Assembly (NCBI RefSeq): GCF_002999335.1
Contig: NW_020312745.1
Location: 1-64,000, forward strand
Source: Cyclospora cayetanensis
Taxonomy: Eukaryota; Apicomplexa; Conoidasida; Eucoccidiorida; Eimeriidae
DNA: 64,000 bases
Direction of reading: 5' to 3'
Shown here: in pieces, positions 1 to 15,310 of the stretch
Numbering within the stretch: position 1 is the stretch's first letter
Layout of the letters: every line of letters begins with the position of its first letter
Program-made: the position numbers and the translations under genes
Notes under the pieces: model-generated
Database searches by the model: none
The model's input: only the letters and a program-made list of their open reading frames with translations
Told to the model about the DNA's origin: nothing

Positions 1-3000
1 AGCCAACAAAATCGCCTGTGACAGGAGTGTCAGCCGCTTACAGGCACTGCGGCAATGAGGGTGTTGCACTCTGAGGCAGTACAGGAGCACTACACATGCA
101 ACGAACCACCAATAAGTGGAATGACGTTATGTCCTGGTTGTCGATGCTGCTGCACATAATGGCCAGGCCTCAGGTTTTCCATTTTACTATTGGCTACAGT
201 GTTTTCCTTAAGGAACTTCTAGTTTGCGAACGTGTATGCTTGCTGATATGCTAGAGAGAGACCTGCTAAATGTGGTTCGAACCCGCGGGTTTAATTTGCC
301 TGCTAGGTGGAAGGAAAAATACCGCTGTTTGAAGATGGTCGCATCACGCAATGACTGTAAGTTAGTCAGTTTGGAATGTTAAAAAATGACAAGGTTGTTT
401 AAAGGGCTAAAGCCTGTCTGTTAAAGCCTTTGATGTTTAATGGTGTGTTAGGAGCTAGAGTGTCCTCCATCATGGCTGACGGTGATGTTTGTTATTATGG
501 AGAGTAACATAGCAGAAGGTGTGTACATAGGTTTTCGCATGGGGCAAACCAATAAAGATTCCTCATTTTTGGAGGTGTCTTTTAGTTCGATGTTTCAACA
601 TTTTATTTCCATCGGTACTGTGTTTCTCTGAGAATAGATGATGTTCGCAGAAGCTGCCTCGAAGATTCATGGGTCTAGAAGCTGAGGCAAAGGTATTATA
701 GTCGAAATATCATGACGAAGTCAAGTATGACGCAGTGTGGATGTTGACGCAGCATATACAACACATTGCAATCTTTTCAAATAAAAATTTTACAGATGCT
801 GTATGCATATAATTGCTGCAACACGTGAGCGGGCAACACACAAGGGTGTCTGCGCTTTCACTGGGATTACACAGTTTTTTTGTGAACATTAAAATTCTGT
901 GCACATTCTAAATGTAGGGCCATGACACCAGATCAAAAAGCGTTCTCGTTTTTCTTGTTGATAATTAATATTGGTAGGAGATCCTGCTGTTGTGTAAATA
1001 TCGCACCTTTTATAACCCGCACCTGAGAGCATTGCTCTCTGTTGGATCCTGTTTTGCTTTCTTAGGCGCTTTCTCGAATTCAAATATATGCTGCGTGCAT
1101 GATTATAAAGAGAAGCGGGAATGTTGACATATACTTTTTTTTAAGCGTCCAGTTTTCAGCTGCGTGCTGATTCTGGAAGGCATGCCTCCAATGTACTATT
1201 TGTGGTCTAAACGACAGTTTGCTGTGTAACCAGTCTAAGTTGTTGGAACAAGTGACGTATTCAAAAAGTAATGGTGCCTCTGACAAGTGAAACCTCAATA
1301 GGAATGGTGATATTGAACAGCGGCAAAGCAACAAAATAATCTGTAAAGGTTCTTTTTTTGTGCAAGCCGGTAGCATTGAGGTTTTTTTTCTTACGACCAA
1401 GGAAACAATTGTTGCACGCAGACGTCTGGTTCTTCGTATGTCCAGGCGTACACCTTGTCTTCTAATTTGTTTTCAAGAAACGGGTGAAAGTTTCAAAGTG
1501 CATGGCGAGTATTAGCGCATGTAAGCGCTGCTATATTGTATTTTTTCTTAAAGCTCTATGACGGTCGTTGAGGCAAAAAAGTGGAGCGTTTCGAAGATAA
1601 TAAAAAAACCACGGCGAATGACGCAACTTCAGCCGTTGTGAACTCACGTTTTTCAAGAGTGCAAAATGTTTTGCCATGGAAAGACAGAAAGCAGGGTTAG
1701 GAGAGCGTGAAACGTGTGTATGGAACATTAGCACCTCTGATAAAATAAATGGGCGTATGTTTAATAATTAGGCCTTAAAGGGCATTTGTGCATTTCGCCT
1801 CTGCATGGAAGAAAATGCAAAAATCAAAGTTGCAATGTTTGTGCGCCGGTTGTTCTTTCTCCATAAAGCTGTTGACAGACGGCTGATTTAAGCGTGGATC
1901 TAAAAACCAGGAAAAAAATAGGATTGTTTACATTGTTCGTGTGTCTGGGTCCTCCGTGTTCCAACTAGTAAATCGGTCAGTAATATGTTAAAATACACGA
2001 CTTGTGGATATTCATGCAAATCAGTTACGCACTCGCCACACGTTGTAATGTACCTGCTAACGTTCTTAACACTGCTTTGTCTATTTGCCTGGCTAGATGC
2101 ATAATAGTCACTTTTTTTGACAAACCAGAGTAGTAAATATTATTTTCGCTTTCAATTAGTAAGAATGGGATTAATGCTATATCACCACGCTAGTCACGAA
2201 AAAATGTAAGGAAAGATTAAACTCAAATATTGCATTCCGACTCATCAACACATCTGTTATTGAGATGATGACTGTATTCTTCACACTAAAAATTTTTAAT
2301 AACACGAACTGCATTGCGATACAGCTAATCGCTGAGCAACATATTTCATGTATTTGTTCGTCAGCGTTATGATCATGGTGTTGTTGGTTGAGAGCCCTGG
2401 TACGCTATCGACGAATGTGGGTATTCTTTCGTTTGATGTCTAACAACATGTCAGGAAGCTTATAAGTGAGCTACGGTGGAATTGCACCATTTTTTAACGT
2501 CACGAACGGGGCTATAACATATGATTTGATATCAGCCTGACCAAAAAAATAATTCAGTGCTGCAGCGAAAAACAAATTTATTTCAAAATTTTAAAGACTA
2601 CTTTCCAGGTTTAAATATGCAAATTCAGTCAGCACGACAGAACTGACAGCGAACAGTCTTGTAGAAGAATATTAATGTTGTGTCTTTAATTTGTTTTTAC
2701 CTACTATGGTTGCAGCATTGCATGATCTACTGGCAGAAGTCATTTTTCATGCAGTGCTTATCTTTCTAGATACTTATTAGCTTAAGCAATGTCTGAGTAG
2801 CGTCAGCTTAGAATCACGCTTCTTCTCACGGTTCAGGGTGCGTTTGGCTTCTATGCTACTCCTATAGTTGCTGTAGCTAAAGCGTCTACCTCATTTTTCG
2901 TATAGCGGTGAGTTTTACGTTTACAAAGTAGCCCGCGGACCCTTTCTCTGATTTTTTTTTTGGCACTAGAAAAGCATGAAAAGTAGACGCAGTTAAAAAA

Positions 3001-6000
3001 AAGTGGCTCATCCGCTCTTCGACCACCTACAAACGAGGTTCACGTCAAGCAAGGCAGTAGTCTATAACCTAAGACACACCTTGAAAGCAATATTCCTTGC
3101 TGATTAGAGAATTCCATATGTGCGCGCATGGACTAACTGCAATGACACGGGCACAACCGAAACTCCTCGGCCAAGTCATAAAAATCAATCAGCACTGTAA
3201 TATTAAGTGACTAACTACTGCGTTCTGATAGGCGGTCGGCTTTATGTACCACTGTGACAAATGCTTTAAACGCTTGCAAAGAAAGTAAATCGATGCAGAA
3301 TTTTTACCTTTGGCGTTGAAAGCAACATGGTCTATGAACAACTATTTTTATACACAAGTACATGATTTTCATTTGTAGACTACTACTCTTTTTCACGTAC
3401 TACTGATACAAACTGTTTGCAGAGTTCATTTGTTTAGGATGAAAAAAAAGGCGTCCCGTGATCTTTATAGAAAACAATTTGCTGGAAACTAAAAAGCATG
3501 ACTAATTGCGCTTTTCCCTGCAGACCTGATCACTGATGAAAGTTAACACCAAATTTTGCATATGTAGCAAGCAAAATGCGATTAAGATTTCCAACTAATT
3601 GCAACACTTATCCCAAATTCTGTGACGACACCAGGGTCCAAAAAAAAGACTAGCTCGTTCCATTTTTGTTCTCCAGGGTAGGCATTATTAGGTCGCAGAC
3701 CGTGAAGCAGGCCAAGCGGGAAAAGCTGACTTAAATTAACCGCGCGCTCTGAGCTTGCACTGAAAAAAGCCATCAGCACTGGGAAAGCTACCAACTTTAC
3801 TCTCCACAAGGGAAATTGTGAGTATTAGGATAAACAGAAAACATTGGTTTTTGAGCTTACCTCAGGACTACTGTAAAAGCTCTCGTGCAATATGAACATT
3901 GATGTTTTTGGCTATTAGAACGCCAGGATAACCGTGTGGGGTTAATGCGGCACACCGATTTTTTATAAAAAATTTCCTTTTTGGTTGCTTATTTGTGTCA
4001 GGGGGATTACCGTTATTGCTATATATACGAACATTTTCGTGCACGGCTAAATTCCTAATACAGTAGGTAGCCAAAGCCCTTGGGTGGTATATACTTTTAG
4101 AATAGCTATTGCGGGGTCGCCATGTTGACTGTCACAATAGCTCTAGATCGAATACTTTTCTTAAAGCTCATAGACATCTCGTCATGGCTGAGCAGAGTTT
4201 GCGTCTAGTCCTTGCTGCAAAAGCACTTCCACATGATTGAGCCCTCAGTAGAAAATAGTAAGTACAGGAAAAGCTGAAGTGCTGTTCGATTGTCAAAAAC
4301 TTTAGTGCCCGGCACACAATCGAAGACGATGTTAGGAGTAACCTTAGTGAAAAACAGACATGGTCTACCACCCAATAAGCAAACAGTTTATTGCACAACG
4401 AAGGTCAGCTTGTCTTAGCGAAAATGCTTTAAAAACCATTACTAATATGCATCACGTTTTTAGTGTTTGCCCAATGGCTTCTGTTTATCATACAGGCTTT
4501 TGGATTTTGCGTTCTCCTGAAGACCATTGACTGTAAATTGCAGTCTTGAAACAAGTTGATTCTATTTCCTTTACATAAACTACCAGATAAGGTGGGCGCT
4601 TCATAGTCGCTCATGACATGCGCTATAGCACTAAACCTGTCTATTTCGGGAATCGGCTCGAACAAGCTTGAGACACAATACATTTGGTTATTAAGCAGTC
4701 CTACAAAAAATACTTTTTTTTGTGTTTTGTAAGAAGAGTATACCGCTGAACTACGACAGCGCACTTGAAATTACCTTTTAAGCTAGATCATCGCTAATAC
4801 AAATTTTTCGTACTCCCCGCTTCAGTAGCCGCCATGTGTTGCACAAGATAAAGTGATCAACTGAAGCGCATCAGACTTAAGTGAGTTCAGTGCATGATTG
4901 GTTTCCTTGCTACCGCAGTGCAAAATTTAGATGCATCTTCAGTTAAACGACAGGGTGATAACTTTCGTATATGTCTACATAGTCTATCCTTCACAGGTAT
5001 CCAACAAAACGATCCCTCCGTGAAACTGCGAATACCTGCAAACGCCAAAACGGACAGTGCATTATTTGCAGGACTACTCCTACAACATCCGGTGCTGATC
5101 TGCTATACTCATTGACAGCGTTGGTCTTAAAGTAAGCTGTTTGCGCGTTGCCAAAACGCAGACCACGGTAGATGTTAACGATGGGACAATCATTCACCAG
5201 TGCAAAATCCAGAAGTATCGACGCACATAGAATGATAAAGCTAAAGGCCTTTGCTTGAAATTCATAGAAGACCTTTTTACCGAAACAACAAAAAACTCTT
5301 CATTACAAACTCCATTGACTTTGCTCCAGAGTTTATACCAAGATCATACAATCTCTAATGCTGCCTGTGATTGAGGACGCTTTCAAATGCACTGCCAACG
5401 CGAGTGTGGTACTCATTAAGCAGTTTCTTCTGTAGACCAGTAGAGCGCATAAGTATGGCCAAGATATACACACGACTAGCGAAAAGTCTTATACACTGGT
5501 AAACCGTTAGGGTAGCTTACCTGCTAGACGCCCCATTGAAGTGATTTTCCTATCCACTATCAAGGGGCGCCCTTCACACTCCGAACAACAATCAATCTTG
5601 TGTCTGGCTTTTTGTACAAATGCAAGTAAGAAGCGACATCGGAAATCACAAACTGGTAATATTTATGAAATCATCCTTTAGGACGGGTGAATAGCAATGC
5701 CCCACGCTTCTCTTCAGGTATACAGCCAAGTTCTCAGCACAGCGCTGTACGCGTTACTTTCAAGTACTGACTGCAAATCATTCAAAACAATAATATATCG
5801 CAAGCGCACATTGCAGTATTGTAACAGTGCCTATATTGCACCCGAAACGCTAGGCTTTAATCAGCAGACCATACCTAAATCCATCCTCGTGAGAAGATCC
5901 TGCTTAGCAAAATATCCTATATTCACTCAGCCCCAGGCAACTTCTACTAATTCAACAGCAGAAGACAAAAACAAAGTATCACGCGGCTCATGTGCGAAGA

Positions 6001-9000
6001 AGCATCTCGGAAGACCTCTGTTTTGTGATTCTTTGGGCCCTAATCCTGCTCTGATTTTTTGAGCCTTTGCTAGTCCGCTGAACCCTCAATTTTCAAAAAT
6101 CACCAAACGAGGTCAACATGTTTTCTTGCGTGCTGTAAAGACGCCAATAAAATTTTTCAATGCTAGACGGGACTCCAACTATTAATAGTGATGATTTGAT
6201 CGGTAGACCAAGAACGGTCGGGGCGAGAACAGTAGCTTTACCTGGACACATACGCTAGCGCCGCCATCCAAGTGACTCTACACTATAAGACCCAGATAGT
6301 AATAGTGCCTGTTATATACGTCAAGCAACCGCCCTAATATTGCAAGTCTAGCTCAAAGAAGATGTGCGGCAGCCTACCGACAAATTAAGTACTGGAGAGC
6401 ACTACACCGTAACGCCTGCCATTCAGGCAGAGTGCCCTCGGAGGAAAAAGAGGTTACAGGCGACAGCAGCACACAGCTAACTAACACCACGACCAAGCCA
6501 ACGTCAGTACGTATCGATGCTCATATTTCCCTTCGAGTACTTCAACTGAAACAGGGAGACGTCAATCAAACCAATAATCCAGCGGCCCTCAGGACATCAA
6601 GCCAAGTTCCTATGCATGATTACCCACAATCACAAGCTAAATAGCATTTAGCGTCCCTCGTTTCCTTTTGGGATATAGACTTCAGCCAATTCACGTCATA
6701 GTGCTCCCATCGCTAATATTTACAAGAAAACTAGAGGCAAAGTATAGGCGCAAATGGATGATCAGCAAACAATATGTCGTCCACCTAGGTTATTTCCGCT
6801 AAAGTGGAAGTGACTTGTACTAGACTAACTGGTTAAGTATGAGTCTAAAGCCCATACTTAGTGTGCACGCAACACTTTATGCACATTAAAGAAACAGTAC
6901 TAAGAAACAGTTGGGTTGTATAAGGTTAGAGCTGGATACTCCTTTCATGGATTAAATCAATTTACCGCAATGCCTAGGCAGGGGCCCTGGGTTTTAGCAA
7001 GAATGCATAGGGAGGCCACCTCAGTGCCTGTGGGCATAAAAACATTATGAGTACTTCATCAATATTCCTATGAACTTCATATGTGCTCCGCCAAATATCA
7101 TATTTCTTGCTGTGAACACAGTTTGCATGAGTTTTAAAAAGGCTTCAGCAGAGTGATGCGCATGGGAACATCTATACAGACGCTCTGAGAGTGCATGGAA
7201 AATATTTGCGTTGGCACCCACGTCTGAGGGTATGTGTCAGGTATCAGAGCAGGTAGGCGGCCTGCAGATGTGGCGCCTCTTAAAGTTGCAGTGGCGGCCT
7301 ATCCGTCTTTACTCATAAAATGCAAGGGCCTTAGAACAACTTGATACTCATTTATAGGCAGGTGCTTGTATCACTTGCTGGTTTTTCACGGTTACTTGTT
7401 CGCGGGGTGCAGTTGCCTAGAAGCAGTGGTGCGTAACAGGGCATTTGCTTTTGTATATATCATGTGTAGTAATGCCTGATGCCATACTGATAGATTTCCA
7501 AGAGCTCCTCTAGCAACCTGAATCCGACATTTTTTTATTCGCCTTCGCTGTGCAGTCATTCGAGCACTCGATTGGTAGGGCACAATCAAAAACAAATGGC
7601 TTGCGTGTGTGCACCTTCGTCGACGAATTCTCGCAGCCTCTAGAACGTTCAGTTTTGTGGTTGGTCTTCCAAAATTATTATGACACACCACAAACTACTA
7701 ACGTCGCAATGCACTGCTTTACAGCTGCGAAGGCACTGAATATGAAGACTATACGCAATGACCCAGGAACAGTGGATAGCTGTGAACTCATAGTATACAT
7801 TGGCAACCCATGCTGCGATGGCGAAAATGAATAAGCTAGGAGATAAGCTAAAAGAAGGAGAACGCACTTTCATGCATGATGTTCTCTTAGCGTTGCTAAG
7901 GCCATCACCCAGCAGGAGCATCCCTATAGCATCAACTCGATGTGCTGCGCCTGACCTTAAAGCTACACGAATACCATAAGGAGACTATGTGTTACCTGCA
8001 CGCACAGTGGAATAACGGGCTAACAAAAAGTACGTAGGCGATGTTCATAATCTTCGACGAAAACGTCGTGGAGATCTAAATGATGAACGTGTCATAACGC
8101 CTGCAAAACTGATATAGCCGAATTCAATACCCATCGCTACATTTTTTCCATCTATGGCTATCTTCGAAGGCAAAGAAATCGTTGGTAAAAGGGCTGTCAT
8201 AGATTGTCTAGTACCAATCTGAGGAAAAGGTGATTCCATACGGATCGCATCTAGAATGCCATGGATTTCAGGGGACCAGACAAGCTTGTCACACCGCGCT
8301 ATCCATAAGTGACAAAGCTTTAATTCATTCTACCATTACTGAGCAAAGTTCCTACTCCAGTTACAGCGGCATGGAAGCGCTTCCACTCCTTCATCCTCTA
8401 ATAGTGGTGATCGTCAGACGGCCAAATAGTTCAAGATGGTACAAGGCGATGGAATACGACCAATAACTAGAGAAAATGGTTGAAGACGATGCAAATGTCC
8501 TTCAAATGACAACCAAATTTTCTGCAGATACTAGGCTGCTTTTCCTATAGCTTTTCCTGCTCATGAATGCATACGAAACGCTCTTCATTACTCAAAGGTT
8601 GTCTTATGGTCAGCTGGGCCATCCACATTGAGTACTTCCCTGTCAGGCTACCTGGGGTTGACGCTGAATCGCTCTGGTCAGCATGTTCAATGTGTTATAG
8701 TAGTACACCATAGCTTCGATAGTGACCTCACAATATTTAGACTGCTGAACGGCTGGACGCAAGTCATGGGGAAGGGAAAAGAGAGAGATGCCTGACAGAA
8801 CAGTCCTTGACACCACAAGCTGGACACGGCAACGATAGCGCAGCCCGCTTCCGGGAAACCCCAAAAGTTCACGATTTTACACAGAAGAAAGGCTGTCGAT
8901 GAGAGACTTGTGAAGATTAAGGCAACGGGCTCTGCTGCGGCTAGCGCGACCGTAGGAGGGGAACACCGGTTGAAGGGTTAAGGCTCAGGACACAAGGCCA

Positions 9001-12000
9001 ACCGAGTTGAAATAGCAAATCCTGGCAGCCTCAAGAGAAAGCACGTCTGGGTGAAAAGGAGCCCTGAAATCAGAGGCACAATAAGGTAGCCACATAGGGA
9101 GCCTTTTAGTGCCGAACCAGTCACCCTACAGAGAGGCCAACAGCCGTGCGTGCAGAATCCTGGCGGCATGAGCAGCCTTATCAACATGGAGGCGCCGGTG
9201 GAATGAAGCTCAAAAGGACCTTAGAACAAAGCGATGGCCAAGCTTTTAGAATTAACCATGGTTTAAATCTATATTTTAATATGTTCTAAGCAAATCTACT
9301 GTCCTGTCGGCAGGTGTTGCAGCCACCAAAAATCTTTGGCGTTTAACCGGGGAGCCAGTGTAACCCAAAGCTCGATAGAGCCAGACTGACGCAGCCATGG
9401 CTAGACGAACAATGCCGAAGTTACCGTATGGTCTCACCCAAGATATTCAACTACCTAACGCAGTGTGCAGACCTGCGGAATTCATAGCGACCTCCAGAAA
9501 ACGAATAGCTTCTGCGACAAGGGAAAAATGGCAATGGAGTGTTTGGAGGATCCTCGAAGGCAGCACAGAGGATCGCAGTTATGTAATAAGATGCAACCGT
9601 GGGAGGAAAAGCTTGTTAGGACGAATACAAAACCAGCAGTAGCAGGATATCAGTCAAAAGGATACGCCTCTGCACGTTAGAGGTTCACTTTAGAACAAGA
9701 CCGAGAAAGAGCATAGCAATGAACTGAGATAGACCTTCGAAGCAAGACTCGTCCTTCAGACTGGTGTGGGGTTAAACATGTGCGAGAATTTGGAGTGCAT
9801 GATCACGTCTTCAGAAGGAGCAGTGACACCGAGCCTCACGTAGGTGCATATGACAAAGCAACAAAAATATAAGTTGACAGTGGACGTCGGTGGATTGCAG
9901 ACACAAGAGCACCTCCGCCTCTGACACGGAGAATCCTTGCACCGTTGCCTATTCGTACACCATTTGGTTACTGTTGTTTGCCCTTGGGCTGCGAGATGCG
10001 GGTGTGGCTATTGCATGCCGATTTGCGCAGGCACAAGGCATAGGTGTGGGTCCCGTCGTGTCATACCTGGTCGCGGACTTGGCATATCAGCATTCGCCTA
10101 CGAGCCACCTTTGAAAGTGTCTTTGTTTTGTACCTTGTTTGCATAAATTGTTCTGCCTGCAACACAAGAGTCTTAGAGCCTTCACTATACCTTCGTTGCA
10201 AAGTGCTGGACAAAATGATTTTCAGTGTTGATTGGTCTCGGAAAAACGTATGGTCTAGGACTTCAGACGGACAAATTTCCAGGTCAGGAGCGGTTGCGTA
10301 GCTCACTGGGTGGCAACGAGACCTGAGATGCACCTGCTGATATTCAAGGTGAAGCAGAACTAGCGAATATTGGAGCAACAATTGTGCCACCCTGCCAAAT
10401 GACATACGATGTTCAACATATGGTCACACAAAAGGCAACATGTCTCCCAGTTTCCGCTTCAAAAGGTATAACATGTTAAAAATACGTATATAGCTGATGT
10501 TGATAAATCGCTTATTCGGGGAGGTGCGACAAAGAGAACAAGAGCGGAAGCAGGAGAGGAGACTCCAGTTGAAGGTCAAGGTCGTCATCGCCGTTGATAA
10601 GGACTCTTTTAGGAAGGTTGGTAATGAATGGTGGCCTAGCCGGTGAAGCTGATCTTTTAATGCATTGGCGCAGTGTGACAGTCTACGCTAGAAAATGGAG
10701 CTCAGCGATCTGCAAGGATTCCAGGAACTGGGAAGATCTGCGACGTAACATTGCCCAGGGAGGTGCTGTCTGGTCTCCTTGAAAATTGGGTGCTGGTAAG
10801 GTCTTCCTGACTCAGCCGATATGTAGCCACATTCCCCTGCATTTTGCCTACGAGACACAGTGCTGAATTTATCTGAATAGGATCGTTGCTCACCTTTTAC
10901 CCATGCTGCAAAGATATCAGACTTCGCCCCAATTGGCAGTAGCTGGCGCAGATCCTCCCAGTTCGTGCTGTCTCAGGAGGCTGGCAAATGCTGCCTTCTA
11001 GCACGGAAAACGACATCGTGTCATTACTGTAGGGAGACGAATCGACCGGCGAATGTAGTATCAATTTCGCAGCAGAGTGATACTGGACGGCTGCGAGGCA
11101 GACGTGCCGCTGGAACTTTGCCTGGGAAAGTTGCGACTGGGGAGGTTAGCACCCTCCTTTACTCTTGCTATGTTACTGGAGCTCGCCACACTAGATAATG
11201 ATGTCGGGCAGTCTAGAAATAATGGCGCGGAAGGTGCTTTGCAGAAACACTGGAGCATGCCGTGTTCTAGGCAAGATGTCAAGTAAAGTGTTTATCTATC
11301 CATTGAGTCTGGAAAAGCTTAAACGACAAAACGGAATACTGCTGTGACAAAACTGGAAAAGCCTTTATTCCTGCTGTCGGCGCATCGCGAATGGTAGGTG
11401 CGAGAGAAGAAGACGGTTTTGGCAAGCACCAATGCCTCACGGTCAATTATTATAAGCAGTTTCACACAATTTTAATATCCTTCAAATAGAGAAAATTGGG
11501 AATTCAGAAAGTGCTGAACATGCGGCAAGCTGTCGCATTGCTTGCAACCATGGCCATTCTGCAGGTCTTTACAAAATACACTTATTACAGGTCACTACAA
11601 GGTCGCATTCCGTGCGTGGATGCGCCGGAATGCGTTAACGATCATTGCCTTCGACTTGCAAGAAGCTCCAGTCATATTTGAGACAATGAGGGATAATAGA
11701 TTTTAATTCTAGATTGGCAAGTGAATAAGCAGTTACCTATGCAAGGTAGTGGTGCCCGGTGCAGAGGAGGAACCTTCCCTTGTATGTTGCTAGGAAGCTG
11801 TCCTGGCCACATTCTGATAGCTTTGAGCTTGCAGCTACTCGCAGTCATCTCCTCTGCTGCCTCCTGTATCTAATTTACTCATACCAAAGGCTGACAAGAC
11901 GGCATTTCGTTAACTAGCGGTGAGTCTGCATGGGTCTAGACTGTTTGTCGCTTTGCCCAAGAGTTTGGTGTGAGCAGTTCATCGGTATCGTCAACTGCTG

Positions 12001-12979
12001 CTATACGTTTACAAGTAAGGATTTCGCTGACACAACGTTCTTGTAGAGTCAATGTAGAAATTGGTGGGGCTCTAGTGGACTGAAAAGCGTACTGCAGCGG
12101 TGAAGACCCAGAAGTAGTCTTGTCCACTTCACAACCTCGGATCCCTTTTCCCGACAGGCCTCACGGCCTGAGAACAGGTGCATTAGGATTAGCATTTGTA
12201 CAGTATTCCAGCAAGATGGCAGGGTGCTTGGGGTATGCAGGTGTGTGGTTCTTACTAAGAAATGGTATGCAACGCCTAACACAGTGCAATTAGCGCTCAT
12301 ACATGCTGTATTAGAAAGGACCCACAAAGCTTTGTTTTGCCCCTCACACGGACCACGAGGTGCTGCACTACCTGTCGGATTTTTAAGCGATATGCTTTAT
12401 GTATCTGTCCAATACAAAATGGGCAGATTACCAGATAAACGTTCAAAAGCTATGCATCAAAATCAAACCGGATCCCAGCAGCGTGGTCAATGAGACTCTT
12501 TGCCCATGGCTTTTCACCTACCAGACCGATTAATAAGGAAGCGGCCTATCCGCGCAAAAGGTTAACATGGGGTTTGCACATAACATTTACACAGTGGGTA
12601 AAGATGAAGCTGCAGCAAGTTACACAATTTAACACTTTTGACGACTGAAAGAGGCAGTCTCCTTTAAGAAGTTCGCATTGGTTAATGCGAATGTCCGCCC
12701 TTGCGACAGTGTCAGTATTGAGAAAGCAACTTGCACGGAACTAAAGCCATCGTATTGCACAGGGTGTTGCCTTAAACTGAAAGGGCCCAGGGGGAGTAAA
12801 TACTCCATCGCCGCATACCAGTGGTGCGCATGAAAGGCCTGTTGCACAGCTGTGTTGCCTCCCTCAAAGTTTATGCGGAGTGTGTCACATGACGCTCACA
12901 TAACCATCCTACAACACGACACATGGGCATCAGAAAAATCCACGATACCCCCGACACGCTGCTCTATGCAGTTCCATAA

Positions 12980-13003
12980 TCCTTGGCGTAGCTACGCCAA
13001 GGA
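12980..13003. repeat. 24-bp perfect palindrome
   Basis: The sequence tccttggcgtag is followed directly by its reverse complement ctacgccaagga, with no spacer. The next outward pair mismatches, then three further A/T pairs match. It could extrude a cruciform or form a hairpin in RNA. It lies in sequence without a supported gene, and no function can be assigned. Confidence 0.9.
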
Positions 13004-15310
13004 ATATGTAGAACTTTTTCCACGCAGCAAGGAATCAAATCCGTCCCTCTGTAGCCGCCCAGTGAACAATGATTCCCAAAAAATTTCCAACAGGCGATGG
13101 GAGGGGGTGCCACCCGATTGCATCACTGTTTTTCCTCCCAATGCGAAAGGCCCTGATCTAAGCCTGACTCTGATATATGCCACAAGCATCACTGACTCCA
13201 TCTCAAACCATATTAGTTGATCGGTAGGCGACATCGTGAATTTTTTGGTGAAATACATAGCATGTCAGATGGTGCTGACTGTGCAGTCTGAGTGTGGTGC
13301 ATTCGTTGTTTGAGATCCCTAGGAGCTCTTCTGCCCCATGCTCAAGATGCAGCGAGTTTTAAGTGGCTGGTAGCAGCAATAGAAAAAGCTAAACAGAACG
13401 CGTTTACAGCACGCGTAGGGCGACAGTAAGCAAACATATTCAGAGCGGTGAGTCAGAATACTGGTTCCTGCATACCAGAAGAGGGATGCCATAGAGCTGG
13501 ACTGTCCACAATTACACATGCATGATACTCTTTAGGGGCATGATAGAAGTATATATCCTGCGTGATTCCGAACAACATACTGCTGATGAGCGTGCACTTA
13601 CAAGACTATGCGTCAGAATGTAAACGTTTTGCGCTGACTGGCCACAGACCCGTTCATATTCTCCAAGCTGAGGTAGCACAGAAGTATTGTGCATACAATC
13701 ACGGCAGACAAGTGAAATTTTCCTTGATGCTATTACTCGCTGGTGCATGAAGCCAATGAAGTCTTAAAGCACCTGCGTATTTCAGGCCCTTTTCATTTGG
13801 CCGTTCTTGATCCTGCTTTCATTGGCAAAATAGCCTACAAGCTGGCACTTTTACGTTTTGCTTCCCTTGTGCGGCGGCGTGACCCACACACCCAGAAAAT
13901 ACTTTTTAATTAAGGTTTGGGATTATCTACCCGCGGGGTACAGGATCTTGTGTCTAAATACGGAATTGAGGCTCTACTGGAAAGCCGCGGACACGAAGTG
14001 GGAGAGTGTTGAGAGTCGACAGAAGGGAGTGTCCGGAGAGCGATTCGGCGTCGGATCCTTCCAGGATTTTTGAGGGCAGCAAATACTGTGCTCAAAGCTT
14101 AAGGAAAACACTTAAAATCCGCGGGTGACGGCTGGAAAACTGATATGACGGCCAGAAAAACGACGTGGCCTAGAGTGATATGTGGTCACTCGCTTCTTCA
14201 GAAGGGAGTAGGAACAGTTCCTGCGGGCTTATGTAGTCCTGCGAGGCGGTTCTGAAAGTAGGCTCAATGCAGTGGGGCTATTTACTGACTGTTTGCAAAA
14301 CAGACAACACCTCTTCCGTGGTAAGAAGATGCAGCGACGGTCGTAAGGTGCATGCACTCTGAGATGTTCTTTACCACTTTGTCTTGAAGAGTGTTGCTCG
14401 TCACCCGTGCAAATGAGTGATGCATGTCGTACACCTTCAAGTAAAATAGTTACTCATTTCTACACCGGATGTCGACTACTGGCATCACAGCGCAGCACGC
14501 GGTGACACCAGTAAGTGAATGGCTTTCCTTCAAATTCACTGGAGTACGCTTGCTTGTAATCAAGATGCAAGTCGCGAATATGTATGAACCGAATAATCTC
14601 CGCCTTGTTATCATGTTCAGCCTGTAACTCATTTTTTGTACTATACTTTTGCCTGTGTTCGCTATTCGTAATGCCCATTTTTTGCTCAAGAGGACTTCCA
14701 CCCAGCGTTAGCCTGAGAGTGTGATCGAGGCCTCTAGCCTTCCCTGCACCTGATTTATTAAGAATGCTAATTATTCTATCAGATTGATTGTCTAGTCACG
14801 CTTTTTACTGCTTTCTTCGCTGTTGATGCCGGGCTCTGAGCACTAACACCTGATGAAGCAGGATTCCTGCTCACCCATATTCCATTACGGACCTCGGAAT
14901 TAAAGGCTGATGCAACGGTACAGCAATTAAGATCAAAGGGGAACCAGCATTTGGCCTTAGGGGAACGATTTGGAGAATGGTGTTATCACGGGCCTTAGAA
15001 TTGCTTTCTCCTGCTCCATAGCTAGCACAAGGAAACAGAGCTCAACTACGGAATGAACTAGAGAATAAATAAATAATCCAAGCATGCTACTGAGCAAGCG
15101 TCTTATGGCTGAAGTGTAACTGACGTCCACTGGATCAACCGAGAGGGTATTGTTCCAAAGCCCAAACTTGGCTTACATGCAGCAGTGCACGCACAAACAA
15201 CCTTCCGTCACCCAGCTATCCTTAAGCGCCGCTATGTATAGGCTTGGCTATTGCCTCGATGGATTGAATGATTCTGTTTGCAAGTAAGATCGCTTTTTTC
15301 TCGCTCTAGG

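Noticed and set aside
271..294. tRNA-like T-arm (GGTTCGAACCC)
   Set aside because: The T-arm pairs, but there is no matching acceptor strand about 72 bases upstream, no A-box and no anticodon arm.
5697..6062. 121-codon plus-strand frame with ATG
   Set aside because: No motif, no splice support and random-looking composition; a frame of this length can arise by chance over 16 kb read in six frames.
12852..13220. 122-codon plus-strand frame and the overlapping minus-strand frame to 13258
   Set aside because: The plus frame begins with a non-ATG codon, both are of similar quality, and the overlap spans the 24-bp palindrome, which helps keep both strands open.
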